Shown piece by piece: positions 27,885 through 36,755 of a stretch of DNA of 39,827 bases. The notes beneath the pieces were generated by a model, which was not told the origin of the DNA, ran no database searches, and was given only the letters and a program-made list of their open reading frames with translations. Origin of the DNA: Deltaproteobacteria bacterium (GTDB lineage Bacteria; Desulfobacterota; Syntrophia; Syntrophales; UBA2185). Position numbers and translations under genes: made by a program. The stretch covers positions 1 to 39,827 of the forward strand of contig VGTB01000008.1 in NCBI GenBank assembly GCA_016874835.1. The letters are read 5' to 3'. Position 1 is the stretch's first letter; each line of letters opens with the position of its first letter.

Positions 27885-28871
27885 TTAAATGCATAGCTCC
27901 ACGACATCGCCGTCCTGGAGGATATAGTCTTTCTGTATCATCTGGCCTTCACGGACAGACTTGCCCCATACGCGGGCGTATTTCAACTTATGCAGAAAAT
28001 CGTTATGCACCGCTCCCGCGAGATCTAAAAGAGTGCTTCCCGCAGGGAGGATGAAGGGTGCCGTCATATCCGGTTTCCTGCCCGGGGCTTTCGTGTACAC
28101 ACGGATTATTTCCGAAAGGCTGAAGAGTTTGTCGAGAAACGCCATGATATTATGGCCGGTAAGGGAGGAGATGCCCATGCAGGGGAGGGTAATGCCGGAG
28201 AGCTCTAAAAACACGTCCAGGTTTTCTCTGTCTTCCGGGCGATCCATCTTATTTGCCACGACGAACATTTTTTTGACTTTTGGTGGTTTCTTCAGGTTTT
28301 CCGGAATAATGCATGCCTGGGAAAAAAGACGAAATGAATGAAGAATTTCCATTGTATCTTCCCACTGCTGTATCGGGTCGGCGGAAAGATCGAGAAGGAT
28401 GACCATAATGTCGGCACGTCTTATCAGATCGGTGAGTGCGGGATCCGTGTAATCTTTCGTGACAGGAGGAGTATCGATGAGCTGGAACTGGATGTTTTCG
28501 TAGTGCGCCATACCCGGCGTCGGTTTATGGGTGGTGTGGGGGAAGTCCGCCACTTCGGGTGACGCATTGGTAATCAGTTTGACCAGAGAGGACTTGCCGG
28601 TGTTGGGCGGACCGATAATGACGACCTGCGCAGCCCCTTCCTTTTCTATTTCGTAGGGAGATTTCTGCCTTGCCGCACCTTTTTTCTTCTGCGCCTGATC
28701 CCTGAATTTTGAGATGCGTTCGCGGAGCATGGCCTTGAGCTTGTCCGTACCTTTATGTTTCGGCATGATGGCCAGCATCTCTTCCAGTGCCTCTATCTTA
28801 TCCTCGGGCGTACTGGCTTTCCGAAATCTCTGTTCCGCCTCAAAGTACTGCGGGGGCAGATTCGCAGGCAT
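27885..28871 (-). CDS. DRG/Obg-like GTPase with C-terminal TGS domain
   Basis: A 328-residue GTPase. A charged helical N-terminus (about 1-80) precedes the G domain with G1 GPPNTGKSS, a G2-like HTTHKPTPGM and G4 NKMD; the TGS domain (about 245-328) ends the protein. G3 reads DTPP instead of DxxG, which is unusual for the superfamily. DRG proteins in eukaryotes and archaea act on ribosomes. The next gene encodes a GGQ rescue-type factor, which suggests a role in translation (inference). Confidence 0.85.
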   Translation of the reverse strand: MPANLPPQYFEAEQRFRKASTPEDKIEALEEMLAIMPKHKGTDKLKAMLRERISKFRDQAQKKKGAARQKSPYEIEKEGAAQVVIIGPPNTGKSSLVKLITNASPEVADFPHTTHKPTPGMAHYENIQFQLIDTPPVTKDYTDPALTDLIRRADIMVILLDLSADPIQQWEDTMEILHSFRLFSQACIIPENLKKPPKVKKMFVVANKMDRPEDRENLDVFLELSGITLPCMGISSLTGHNIMAFLDKLFSLSEIIRVYTKAPGRKPDMTAPFILPAGSTLLDLAGAVHNDFLHKLKYARVWGKSVREGQMIQKDYILQDGDVVELCI

Positions 28872-29188
28872 TTTCCCTTTTCCCCTTCCTCCGTTTTCCC
28901 GCGTGATGCATCCACACGTTTCACCCCGTCATTGGCAACACGCTGAAGCAATCTCACAACATGTTGATGATGTGAGCGATTGCCGTATCATGTGTGTGCC
29001 CCGCCATGACGGAGAGACTGTTGTGAAAAGATTTGTGATACAGTGGGCACATTTACTCACAGGTTCGGCGAAATATCAAGGGCCTGTTTTTGGTGAATTG
29101 GATCTATGGCGAGTGGGTATTACATTCCCGAGTTTCGAGATGTGTGGATCAACGCTGCCGGCCGTTCTGTGATGGTATCTTCTTTTGT
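28872..29188. other. 317-nt gap with one imperfect hairpin
   Basis: No gene is supported. The only clear structure is CTCACA-A-CAT / ATG-A-TGTGAG (28953-28976) with a GTTG loop, a near-perfect inverted repeat that could be an operator or RNA hairpin ahead of the GTPase gene. I do not see a good minus-strand promoter. Confidence 0.4.
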
Positions 29189-29617
29189 TCAGAGAGAATA
29201 GACCTGGTCGCCGACGAAGTTGATCCAGTGCTGTTTAAGGACCTCCGTGGCCTCGTCAATCTTGTCGACGCCTAAAATCACTATCGTTTCTTTCCCGATT
29301 CTGTCTATCGTGGTGTAGAGGTAGAGGATGTTGATTTCCGCCTTGCTGAGGGGTTTGATAATCGCATTGAGCCCGGCCGTATGAGCGGGTACTTCGAGGG
29401 CCAGGACCGGTGTCAGTTCGTATTTGATATGGGCGCTGTCGAATACCGCGGCGGCCCTCTGCGGGTTATTGACCACGAGGCGGATGATACTGTCTTCCAG
29501 TGAGCTTGCCGCCAGAACCGCTTTAATAGTGATACTTTCCTTGTCGAGCACGTCGATGAGTTTCGTCAGTGATCCGGGGACATTGGGTAATTGAACGGAA
29601 ATTTGCATTACGGCCAT
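29189..29617 (-). CDS. tandem ACT-domain protein
   Basis: A 142-residue protein made of two ACT-like halves (about 1-70, ISVQLPNVPGSLTKLIDVL, and 72-142, ALEVPAHTAGLNAIIKPL). ACT domains bind amino acids and regulate enzymes. It lies 22 nt after the gamma subunit of the 2-oxoacid oxidoreductase on the same strand, so it may sense a branched-chain or other amino acid linked to that enzyme; this is inference. GAGGGGAGAG lies before ATG 29617. Confidence 0.82.
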   Translation of the reverse strand: MAVMQISVQLPNVPGSLTKLIDVLDKESITIKAVLAASSLEDSIIRLVVNNPQRAAAVFDSAHIKYELTPVLALEVPAHTAGLNAIIKPLSKAEINILYLYTTIDRIGKETIVILGVDKIDEATEVLKQHWINFVGDQVYSL

Positions 29618-29639
29618 TGCAGGAACTCTCCCCTCTTAT

Positions 29640-30176
29640 TTATTTCAGATAATCATAACCGGCGGCGAAGGCCCTTCTGTTCGTTTCCGCGACGGCTTTT
29701 TTCTTGTCGCCCAGGATGGTCTCCAGGCTGTTCAGATAGGTCTCCGGCGGTATCATGCCGATCTTCTTCAACAGGGCCCCTATCATGACGACGTTGGAGG
29801 CTCTCGGATTTCCTATCTTCTCTGCGATCTCTCCTGCGGGTATCTCGTAGACGGTGATGTCTTTTCTGTTGGGCCTGGCGTCGGTGATTGATGAGTTGAT
29901 CAACATGATACCGTTGGAAGCAATTCTGTTCTGGAACGTCTGTACGGAGGGGTTGTTCATCGCCACGACGTATTCAGGCTCGGAGGCCACGGGTGAGGCA
30001 ATTTCCTCGTCGGCGACGGAAACGGTACAGTTTGCGGTTCCTCCCCGTACCTCGGCCCCGTACGAAGGCAAATAGGTTACGTGATAACCCGCATTCATGG
30101 CGCCATGGGCAAAGGTGTACCCGATCATCATCACTCCCTGTCCTCCAAAGCCTGAGAATATGGTCTTCACCAGCAT
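29640..30176 (-). CDS. vorC: 2-oxoacid:ferredoxin oxidoreductase, gamma subunit
   Basis: A 178-residue gamma subunit. The family pattern GFGGQGVMMIG at the N-terminus, then SYGAEVRGGTANCTV and NRKDITVYEIPAGEIAEKIGNPRASNVVMIGAL-type segments are visible. It follows the beta subunit by 4 nt. Substrate specificity (branched-chain 2-oxoacids or 2-oxoglutarate) is set elsewhere, so the symbol is tentative. Confidence 0.87.
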   Translation of the reverse strand: MLVKTIFSGFGGQGVMMIGYTFAHGAMNAGYHVTYLPSYGAEVRGGTANCTVSVADEEIASPVASEPEYVVAMNNPSVQTFQNRIASNGIMLINSSITDARPNRKDITVYEIPAGEIAEKIGNPRASNVVMIGALLKKIGMIPPETYLNSLETILGDKKKAVAETNRRAFAAGYDYLK

Positions 30177-30180
30177 GGCG

Positions 30181-30945
30181 CTACTTTCCTTTCTTTTTTT
30201 CCGGAGCGGTCACATCTTTCAATACCCCTAAAGGATATTCCTTGACCATCACTTCGTCAATCCATTTGCAGGAGTCGATGGAACTCATTTTCCAGTTTGT
30301 GGGGCATTGAGAGAGTATTTCGATCATCGAAAAACCGACCCCATCGATCTGATATTGAAATGCTTTTTTAATGGCTTTTTTCGTCTTCACGATATTTGCA
30401 GGGGAGTTCACCGCGCATCTTTCCACGTATTTTACCCCCGGAAGAAGACACAGGATTTCACTCATTTTTATGGGATATCCATCGAGTGTTATGTCTCTTC
30501 CCGGGGCAGAGGTTGTCGTCTTCTGTCCCAGGATTGTGGTGGGGGCCATCTGGCCACCGGTCATGCCGTAGACGGCGTTGTTGATGAAGAATACGGTAAT
30601 ATTTTCTCCCCGGTTCGCCGCATGGAGACTTTCCGCGGTTCCTATGGCGGCCAGATCTCCGTCCCCCTGGTAAGAGAAGACGATCCTGTCGGGCAGTACC
30701 CTTTTGATGCCGGTCGCCAGAGCGGGTCCTCTTCCGTGCTGGGCCTCTATCATATCGACATCGATATAATAGTAGGCAAGGACGGCACACCCCGCGGGCG
30801 GTACACCTATGGTGATGCCTCTGATACCCAGTTCGTCGATTACTTCTGCAACGAGCCGGTGGGCGATGCTGTGCCCGCAGCCGGGGCAGTAATGATAGAT
30901 AAAATTCTCTTTGAGACTTTTCGGTCTGCTGAAAACCTTTTTCAT
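30181..30945 (-). CDS. vorA: 2-oxoacid:ferredoxin oxidoreductase, beta (TPP-binding) subunit
   Basis: A 254-residue thiamine-diphosphate subunit. It has [12 protein letters not shown] near the N-terminus and the TPP motif GDGDLAAIG with the downstream [14 protein letters not shown] 30945 lies 4 nt after the alpha-subunit stop with GGGAGG upstream; the longer frame start at 31080 lies inside the alpha gene and adds nothing family-like. VOR/KOR assignment is from gene order and alpha-subunit similarity. Confidence 0.88.
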   Translation of the reverse strand: MKKVFSRPKSLKENFIYHYCPGCGHSIAHRLVAEVIDELGIRGITIGVPPAGCAVLAYYYIDVDMIEAQHGRGPALATGIKRVLPDRIVFSYQGDGDLAAIGTAESLHAANRGENITVFFINNAVYGMTGGQMAPTTILGQKTTTSAPGRDITLDGYPIKMSEILCLLPGVKYVERCAVNSPANIVKTKKAIKKAFQYQIDGVGFSMIEILSQCPTNWKMSSIDSCKWIDEVMVKEYPLGVLKDVTAPEKKKGK

Positions 30946-30949
30946 GGTA

Positions 30950-32026
30950 TTAGAATTGCCTCCCGTAGGTGTCTTTATCGCGGAATTCCCGCTCAACTGC
31001 GATGGCAAATTCCGCGGGTGTCGGCACGACCCCGCCGGGTCTCCCGTGAAAATCGATATTTGCATATCCCTGAAGGGCAAGCCGGACGTCTTCCAGCATC
31101 TGCCCGGTACTCATCTCGAACACTAAAAAGTTTTTCACTTTGTGCGAGAGTTCCCGGAGTGCTTTTACCGGGAACGGCCACAGGGTTATGGGACGGAAAA
31201 GGCCGACCCGGAGGCCCGATTCGCCGAGTCTCTTAATCGCTCCCTTGGTGATTCTTGCTGCCGTCCCGTAGGCCACGACGACCAGTTCAGCGTTGTCCAG
31301 ATTGAACGCCTCGTGCCGGGTCTCTTTATCGGAGATAACCTGGTATTTCCGGGCCAGTTTCCAGTTGTGTTCTTCCATTTCCAGAGGGGGCAGGACAAGC
31401 CCCTTGATAATCTTGCTCTTGCCCTTTCCCGCGCCTCTCAGCATAAAGCTTTCGCTGTAGTTGCGGGGTTTTGCTTTTTTGAAGACCGTCGGCTCCATCA
31501 TCTGGCCCATCATCCCGTCTGCCAGGATGATGGCGGGATTACGGTATTCGTCGGCAAGATCGAAGGCATCCATCGTCAGGTCGGCCAGTTCCTGGCACGA
31601 TGCGGGAGCAAGGACGATCGTCCGGTAGTCACCATGCCCGCCGCCTCTCGTGGCCTGGAAATAATCCCCCTGTGCTGGGGCGATGTTGCCGAGGCCGGGC
31701 CCCCCCCTCATCATATTCACGATGACCGCGGGAAGTTCACATGCTGCGAGGGATGAGATACCATCCTGTTTCAAAGAAATTCCCGGACTGGAAGACGACG
31801 TCATAGCCCTTACCCCGGCGGCGCTGGCACCGGTCACCATGTGAATTGCCGCAATTTCACTCTCCGATTGGATGAAGATGCCGTCTTTTACCTTCCGCAT
31901 GTTTTCCGACATGTATTCGGTGAGTTCGTTCTGGGGTGTAATAGGATAGCCCGCGTAGAAACGGCATCCTGCTCTGATGGCGGCTTCGCCGATTAACATG
32001 TTTCCCTGCATCAATACTTTATTCAC
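30950..32026 (-). CDS. vorB: 2-oxoacid:ferredoxin oxidoreductase, alpha subunit (VorB-like)
   Basis: A 358-residue alpha subunit. The N-terminus, with [17 protein letters not shown] and [17 protein letters not shown], is characteristic of the VorB/KorA group that oxidises 2-oxoacids to acyl-CoA with ferredoxin as acceptor. The start is GTG 32026, with GAGGT a few nt upstream, and overlaps the ferredoxin-subunit stop by 8 nt. The longer frame from 32044 is less likely. Confidence 0.88.
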   Translation of the reverse strand: MNKVLMQGNMLIGEAAIRAGCRFYAGYPITPQNELTEYMSENMRKVKDGIFIQSESEIAAIHMVTGASAAGVRAMTSSSSPGISLKQDGISSLAACELPAVIVNMMRGGPGLGNIAPAQGDYFQATRGGGHGDYRTIVLAPASCQELADLTMDAFDLADEYRNPAIILADGMMGQMMEPTVFKKAKPRNYSESFMLRGAGKGKSKIIKGLVLPPLEMEEHNWKLARKYQVISDKETRHEAFNLDNAELVVVAYGTAARITKGAIKRLGESGLRVGLFRPITLWPFPVKALRELSHKVKNFLVFEMSTGQMLEDVRLALQGYANIDFHGRPGGVVPTPAEFAIAVEREFRDKDTYGRQF

Positions 32027-32228
32027 GATATACCTCGATTGCAATTTCAGGACAGATTATGGCGCATAAAGTGCAACCCGTGCAGCCCTTTTCCTCGTTG
32101 AAAACGACAGGCCGGTATCCCCTGGAATTGTATTCCTTCGAAGGGGCAAGATTGCCTTTTTTACACGCATAAATACACAGATGACATTCCTTACAGAGTT
32201 CCCTGTCGATTTTAATTGTTCCCTTCAA
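32019..32228 (-). CDS. vorD: 2-oxoacid oxidoreductase ferredoxin-like delta subunit
   Basis: A 69-residue protein with two cluster motifs, CKECHLCIYACKKG and CTGCTLCAIICPE, each for a [4Fe-4S] cluster. The usual Pro after the first motif is Lys. TTG 32228 is chosen as start because the protein then begins KGTIKIDRELC, the normal family N-terminus, with CAGGAG 11 nt upstream; a far longer frame extends to 32681 but runs through non-family sequence and across a divergent control region. It is the first gene of the oxidoreductase operon. Confidence 0.85.
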   Translation of the reverse strand: MKGTIKIDRELCKECHLCIYACKKGNLAPSKEYNSRGYRPVVFNEEKGCTGCTLCAIICPEIAIEVYRE

Positions 32229-32282
32229 TGTATGGCATTCTCCTGTATGATTGTGATGCTGTTGACAAGAAAAGATGAACTT

Positions 32283-32298
32283 TGGCTTCCCCCTTGCA
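32283..32298 (+). promoter_or_regulatory. candidate sigma-54 (-24/-12) promoter
   Basis: TGGC (32283-32286) and TTGCA (32294-32298) have the exact spacing of the sigma-54 consensus TGGCACG-N4-TTGCW, with GG and GC 10 nt apart. It points toward the MBL-fold gene, whose ATG is about 130 nt downstream. Adjacent is a short GCAC-TTTT-GTGC hairpin (32305-32316). Confidence 0.5.
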
Positions 32299-32429
32299 TA
32301 GGCAGCACTTTTGTGCCCCATATTATGGAGAAAGTCAAGTTGAATTTGAACGAAAAAACATGATATTGAGAGAACATAGGCTTTAATCGTCCCGAGACGG
32401 AGTGTTTTTTCGCCAAACAGGTATGATGA

Positions 32430-33428
32430 ATGTTCAGTGCCCATCTTATTAATGATCCCTTCGGTGACCCGGGAGTTTATATCGAATTCAAGTACCGGCG
32501 GTCGGCCCTCCTTTTCGATCTGGGTGACCTTCACAGCCTGAATCCGAGGAAGCTGCTCAAGATCAGCCATATCTTTGTATCGCACACCCATATGGATCAT
32601 TTCATCGGATTTGACTATTTGCTGCGGGTATGTCTGGGCCGTGACCGGCATATTTTTCTCTACGGCCCTCCCGGTTTTCATGAGCAGGTGGAAAACAAGC
32701 TCAGAGCCTATACATGGAACTTAGTTGAGAATTACCAGAACGATTTTGCCCTTCATATTACGGAGGTGCATCCGGATTGTAAAAGAGTGAGGCTTTACCG
32801 GTGCAGGACCGCGTTTCAGCCCGAGGAAGAAGATCCTGCAGAGATTTTCAATGGTACTCTGGTAGAGGGGAGTTATTTTTCGGTGCGGGGGGTCTTTCTC
32901 GACCATAAGATACCATGCCTGGCTTACCGGTTTGAGGAAAAGAACCGGGTGAATGTCATGAAGAATGTCCTTCAGGAAATGGGGATTCCCGTGGGAGCCT
33001 GGCTGGTTGACCTGAAAGACCGGATACTGGGGGGAGAGCCTGATGATACTCCCATACGGATATGGCGGAGGCATGAAGGTAAGGAGGGAGAGGAGCGGTT
33101 CATGTCACTGGGTGAACTGAAATCCTCGGTGGTAAAAATCACGCCGGGGCAGGCAATAACCTATGTTACAGACGCCGTGTACAGTGATGACAACGTGAAA
33201 AAAATTGTGGAACTGGCGCGGGCTTCAGAAATTTTATTCATCGAGGCGACGTTTCTGCACGAAGATGCGGATAAGGCCTCTCAGAAATACCACCTGACGG
33301 CATTCCAGGCGGGGAAACTGGCACGCATGGCCGGTGTAAAGCGGATATCCCTGTTTCATTTTTCACCCAAATACAAAGGCTCGGGAGAAATTCTGGTTGA
33401 GGAGGCGATGAGGGCTTTCAAGGATTAG
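32430..33428 (+). CDS. MBL-fold metal-dependent hydrolase, RNase Z-like
   Basis: A 332-residue metallo-beta-lactamase-fold protein. The HxHxDH zinc motif is intact (SHTHMDHFIGFD), with later metal-site segments FLDHKIPCLAYRF, TYVTDAVYS and LFHFSPKYKG. The layout is like tRNase Z, but it lacks features I could use to prove tRNA processing. A possible sigma-54 promoter lies upstream. Its stop overlaps the stop of the convergent NusG-like gene by 3 nt. Confidence 0.82.
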   Translation: MFSAHLINDPFGDPGVYIEFKYRRSALLFDLGDLHSLNPRKLLKISHIFVSHTHMDHFIGFDYLLRVCLGRDRHIFLYGPPGFHEQVENKLRAYTWNLVENYQNDFALHITEVHPDCKRVRLYRCRTAFQPEEEDPAEIFNGTLVEGSYFSVRGVFLDHKIPCLAYRFEEKNRVNVMKNVLQEMGIPVGAWLVDLKDRILGGEPDDTPIRIWRRHEGKEGEERFMSLGELKSSVVKITPGQAITYVTDAVYSDDNVKKIVELARASEILFIEATFLHEDADKASQKYHLTAFQAGKLARMAGVKRISLFHFSPKYKGSGEILVEEAMRAFKD

Positions 33429-33928
33429 ATTTTTTTGATCTGGAACCCTTCAAGCTTTATGGCAACCGAGCGTTGAAGGAGCTCGATGGAGATGACGAAG
33501 AGTTCTTTCTTGTAGTCGGTGCTGATCACAGTTCCCTCGATGCCCTTGAACGGGCCGTCGATGATGAGGGCCGGTTCACCTATCTTTGGGTACTGAATTT
33601 GCTGAACCTCCACTTTGGACTGGATGATCCGCTGGATGGCTTCTATCTTGGAGTCGGGGACGGGGATGGGTTCTGCTCCCCTGGGCTTGCCCAGGATCCT
33701 TACCACGCCGAATGTTTTGAGGACGTCCAGCTTTGTCTGGTTATCTATGGAAAAAAGTTCCACGAAGAGATAGCCCGGAAACATGGGAATCATGATCCTT
33801 TTTCTCCGGTCTTTTCTTTTGCTCCACACTTCTATCTTGGGAAGAAAGGTGTGAATGGACTTCTGGGAAAGTCCCGTGTAAACCCTGTCTTCATGTCGGC
33901 TGCGTGTATGAACGGCATACCACGGCAT
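33425..33928 (-). CDS. NusG paralogue (RfaH/UpxY/LoaP-like antiterminator)
   Basis: A 167-residue protein with an N-terminal NGN domain (PWYAVHTRSRHED, then PMFPGYLFVEL) and a C-terminal KOW region (GEPALIIDGPFKGIEGTVIS). ATG 33928 is set by the family N-terminus MPWYAVHTRS and AAGGAAA upstream; the frame extends to 34099 without family similarity. Such specialised NusG factors commonly promote long polysaccharide operons. Sugar-nucleotide genes lie 3 kb downstream (37.1 kb) and at 20-25 kb. Confidence 0.88.
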   Translation of the reverse strand: MPWYAVHTRSRHEDRVYTGLSQKSIHTFLPKIEVWSKRKDRRKRIMIPMFPGYLFVELFSIDNQTKLDVLKTFGVVRILGKPRGAEPIPVPDSKIEAIQRIIQSKVEVQQIQYPKIGEPALIIDGPFKGIEGTVISTDYKKELFVISIELLQRSVAIKLEGFQIKKI

Positions 33929-34003
33929 ATTGTGTATTTCCTTATTTGAGTCTGCTGGGGGGGCAATGTATACCAACAGCGGTGTAATTTCAACGGTGAA
34001 ATA

Positions 34004-35605
34004 ATGATCACATATCGTGTATCCGGTCTCACGCTTGCCCTTGACGGAGATATTGAGGGATTGAAGGAACAGGTCGCCTCGGCTCTTTGCATTCCTCAAG
34101 GGGACATTGTGTCTTTTCAGATCGTGAAAAAATCAATCGATGCGCGAAAGAGGAGGGCACCCCGTTTCGTATACACTGTGGACGTTTCCGTGAGGAAGGA
34201 TGAGGTATTGCGCGGGGTTACGGGAGGGGGGATGTGCATTGAGTTTCTCTCCGAAATCCCCCGGGAACCCCGGTTGTCGGTGAAGATAAAGCCTTCACGG
34301 AAACCTGTTGTTGTCGGATGTGGCCCCGCGGGTCTCTTTGCCGCCCTCACTCTGGCGCGGGGTGGAGCACCTCCTCTTCTTCTTGAAAGGGGGAAGGCAG
34401 TGCCCGAACGGGTGATCGATGTGCAGACATTCTGGGAGAAGGGTGTCCTGAATACCGAAAGCCACGTCCATTACGGAGAAGGTGGGGCGGGAACATTTTC
34501 AGACGGGAAACTCACAAGCCGGGCGAAGAACCCTTACACCTTTTGGGTCAAAAGAATTTTTGTTGATGCGGGGGCATCCTCCGAGATCCTTGTCGATGCG
34601 AGACCCCATATCGGAACTGACAGGCTCCGGGAGGTGGTGGGAAACCTCCGGAGAACACTCATTGACCTGGGGTGTGAGATACGATTCAACTCCAGGATCA
34701 CGGATCTGTTGATTCACCGGGGCGTGCTCAGGGGAGTTGTCGTCGATGGCGGGGAAGATATCGCCACGGACTGTCTTGTCCTTGCCACCGGTCAGAGTGC
34801 GGAAGATACGTACCGCATGCTGTATGCCCGGGGTGTCCGCCTGGAGCCAAAATCCTTCGCGATCGGCCTTCGTGTGGAACATCCCCAGGAATTGATCGAT
34901 TCCATGCAGTATGGCCGATGGAAAGGACATCCGGGTTTGCCCCCCGCGGATTATTTCCTCACCGCGAGACCGGGTGAGCGGGAACGATCGGTATATACGT
35001 TCTGCGTGTGTCCCGGCGGAAACGTGATAGGGTGCAGCTCGGAGCAGGGTGGCGTGGTTACCAACGGCATGAGCTGGTCCCTGAGGGATGGAATCTACGC
35101 CAACAGTGCGATCGTGGTCACCGTTCACCCGAACGATTTCGCGGGCACCTGTGCGCACCCCCTCAATGGCATCTCCTTCCGGAGATGCTGGGAGGAAAAG
35201 GCGTTCGTTCTGGGAGGAGGGAATTATCATGCACCGGCTCAGGGGATGGTTGATTTTTTGCGGGACAGGGAAGGCCCGCTCCCCCATCCAGGTACCTTTC
35301 TCCCCGGCGTCAATCCTGCACCGCTCAATTGCGCACTGCCACGGTTTGTTGTCGATGCCCTGAAGGGAGGTATCCACCGGTTCGAGAAAAAAATGCGGGG
35401 ATTTCTCACCGGGGAAGCCCTGCTCACCGGTGTGGAAACGAGGACGTCTTCACCGGTGAGAATAGTGAGGGGCCCGGATGGTCAGAGCGTGGTTGTGGAA
35501 GGGCTCTATCCCTGCGGGGAAGGGGCCGGGTATGCCGGTGGCATCATCAGTTCGGCTCTCGACGGGATCAGGATTGCGGAGCATATCTTGGTCAAAGGAT
35601 TTTGA
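34004..35605 (+). CDS. FAD-dependent dehydrogenase, COG2509-like
   Basis: A 533-residue flavoprotein. After a basic N-terminal domain of about 95 residues (SLP-type start, KKSIDARKRRAPRFVYTVDV) comes the FAD fold (VVVGCGPAGLFAALTLARGG), then HYGEGGAGTFSDGKLTSR, the NCALPRF segment and C-terminal GEGAGYAGGIISSALDG. This pattern matches the uncharacterised COG2509 oxidoreductase group. The substrate is unknown. It diverges from the NusG-like gene across a 75-nt gap. Confidence 0.83.
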   Translation: MITYRVSGLTLALDGDIEGLKEQVASALCIPQGDIVSFQIVKKSIDARKRRAPRFVYTVDVSVRKDEVLRGVTGGGMCIEFLSEIPREPRLSVKIKPSRKPVVVGCGPAGLFAALTLARGGAPPLLLERGKAVPERVIDVQTFWEKGVLNTESHVHYGEGGAGTFSDGKLTSRAKNPYTFWVKRIFVDAGASSEILVDARPHIGTDRLREVVGNLRRTLIDLGCEIRFNSRITDLLIHRGVLRGVVVDGGEDIATDCLVLATGQSAEDTYRMLYARGVRLEPKSFAIGLRVEHPQELIDSMQYGRWKGHPGLPPADYFLTARPGERERSVYTFCVCPGGNVIGCSSEQGGVVTNGMSWSLRDGIYANSAIVVTVHPNDFAGTCAHPLNGISFRRCWEEKAFVLGGGNYHAPAQGMVDFLRDREGPLPHPGTFLPGVNPAPLNCALPRFVVDALKGGIHRFEKKMRGFLTGEALLTGVETRTSSPVRIVRGPDGQSVVVEGLYPCGEGAGYAGGIISSALDGIRIAEHILVKGF

Positions 35606-35642
35606 GGACGGTATTCAGAAGAGGGGGGAAATTTTTTTTCGA

Positions 35643-36755
35643 CTATGAAGTGATTTTCCGGTTGGGAGTTCTTGCGATCCTTCCGTCGATGATAAGATCG
35701 GAGTCTTTTTTAATGATTTTCCTGTGAGAGAACCTCAACGATTTTTCGATGTTGTGTATCCCCAGGTTACCTACCGCTTCAATTCCTTTTCCCAGTATCC
35801 TCGGTGCAACGACGATTACGACCCGGTCGGACAGGTTTTCCTTCAGCATGGACGTAATGACGTCAGATCCCCCTTCAACCAGCACGGAGGATATGTTTCT
35901 TTTTCCCAGAGCAACAAAAAGTTTCTTCAGGTCTACCCGGTGTGTACCGTCTTCGTCGATGACCATGGTTTCCACACCCATGTCCGCAAGACGTTTCCGT
36001 TTTTCGGAATCACCCCGGGCTGTGGTCGCGATCAGCGTACCTGCCCTGTCCTGATTCTTCAGGACGTGCGCCGTGAGGGGGATACGCAGAGAGGAATCGA
36101 CGATAATCCTGAGGGGGTTTTTCCCCCTGATGAGACGGACGGTGAGTTCCGGGTCATCCCGTATGAGGGTGTTCACGCCGATGAGGACGGCATCATGGGA
36201 GCTCCGCAGTTTATGGGCAAACTTGAGAGACTTTTCTGAACTGATCCACCGGGACTGGCCGGTCCCGGTGGCGATCCTGCCGTCCAGGGTCTGGGCGAAC
36301 TTGACCGTGATGAAGGGAACGCCCGTTTGTATGAATGTGAAAAATCGTTCATTCAATCGTCTGCATTCTTCGGCGAGGACACCTGTGGTTGTTTTTATGC
36401 CATGACGGGTGAGGGCATCGATTCCCCTTCCCGCAACGAGCGGGTTGGGATCGGCGGTGCCTATCACCACCCTTGCCGGTTTGTGGGAAATGAGCCGGTC
36501 TATGCAGGGGGGGGTTTTTCCGAAATGGGCGCAGGGTTCCAGATTTATGTAGATTGTTGCCCCTGCAATCGGTTCGGAAGAGCGGGCGATGGCGTTGATC
36601 TCGGCGTGATTGTCTCCGAATCTCTTATGATACCCTTCTCCGATAATGCGGTTTTTCCTGACAATGACGGCGCCGACCATGGGATTGGGGCTTACCCATG
36701 ATTCACCCCTTCTGGCGAGACTCAGAGCCCGCCTCATGTAGAATTCGTCATTCAA
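35643..36755 (-). CDS. ribD: bifunctional riboflavin biosynthesis deaminase/reductase RibD
   Basis: A 370-residue protein with an N-terminal deaminase (HAE zinc motif, then EPCAHFGKTPPC) and a C-terminal reductase (VKFAQTLDGRIATGTGQSRWIS; ILVEGG-type VLVEGGSDV). It converts the pyrimidine deaminated from GTP into the ribitylamino precursor. TTG 36755 is chosen because AGGA lies 6 nt upstream and the N-terminus then reads NDEFYMRRALSLARRG, as in homologues. A longer frame to 37001 crosses palindromic, non-coding-like sequence. Confidence 0.93.
   Translation of the reverse strand: MNDEFYMRRALSLARRGESWVSPNPMVGAVIVRKNRIIGEGYHKRFGDNHAEINAIARSSEPIAGATIYINLEPCAHFGKTPPCIDRLISHKPARVVIGTADPNPLVAGRGIDALTRHGIKTTTGVLAEECRRLNERFFTFIQTGVPFITVKFAQTLDGRIATGTGQSRWISSEKSLKFAHKLRSSHDAVLIGVNTLIRDDPELTVRLIRGKNPLRIIVDSSLRIPLTAHVLKNQDRAGTLIATTARGDSEKRKRLADMGVETMVIDEDGTHRVDLKKLFVALGKRNISSVLVEGGSDVITSMLKENLSDRVVIVVAPRILGKGIEAVGNLGIHNIEKSLRFSHRKIIKKDSDLIIDGRIARTPNRKITS

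Noticed and set aside
32229-32681. Long N-terminal extension of the vorD frame
   Set aside because: It has no family similarity, crosses the divergent control region and overlaps the MBL-fold gene. TTG 32228 restores the normal length.
35632-35639. Run of eight T after the COG2509-like gene as a terminator
   Set aside because: No stem-loop directly precedes it, so a Rho-independent terminator is not supported.
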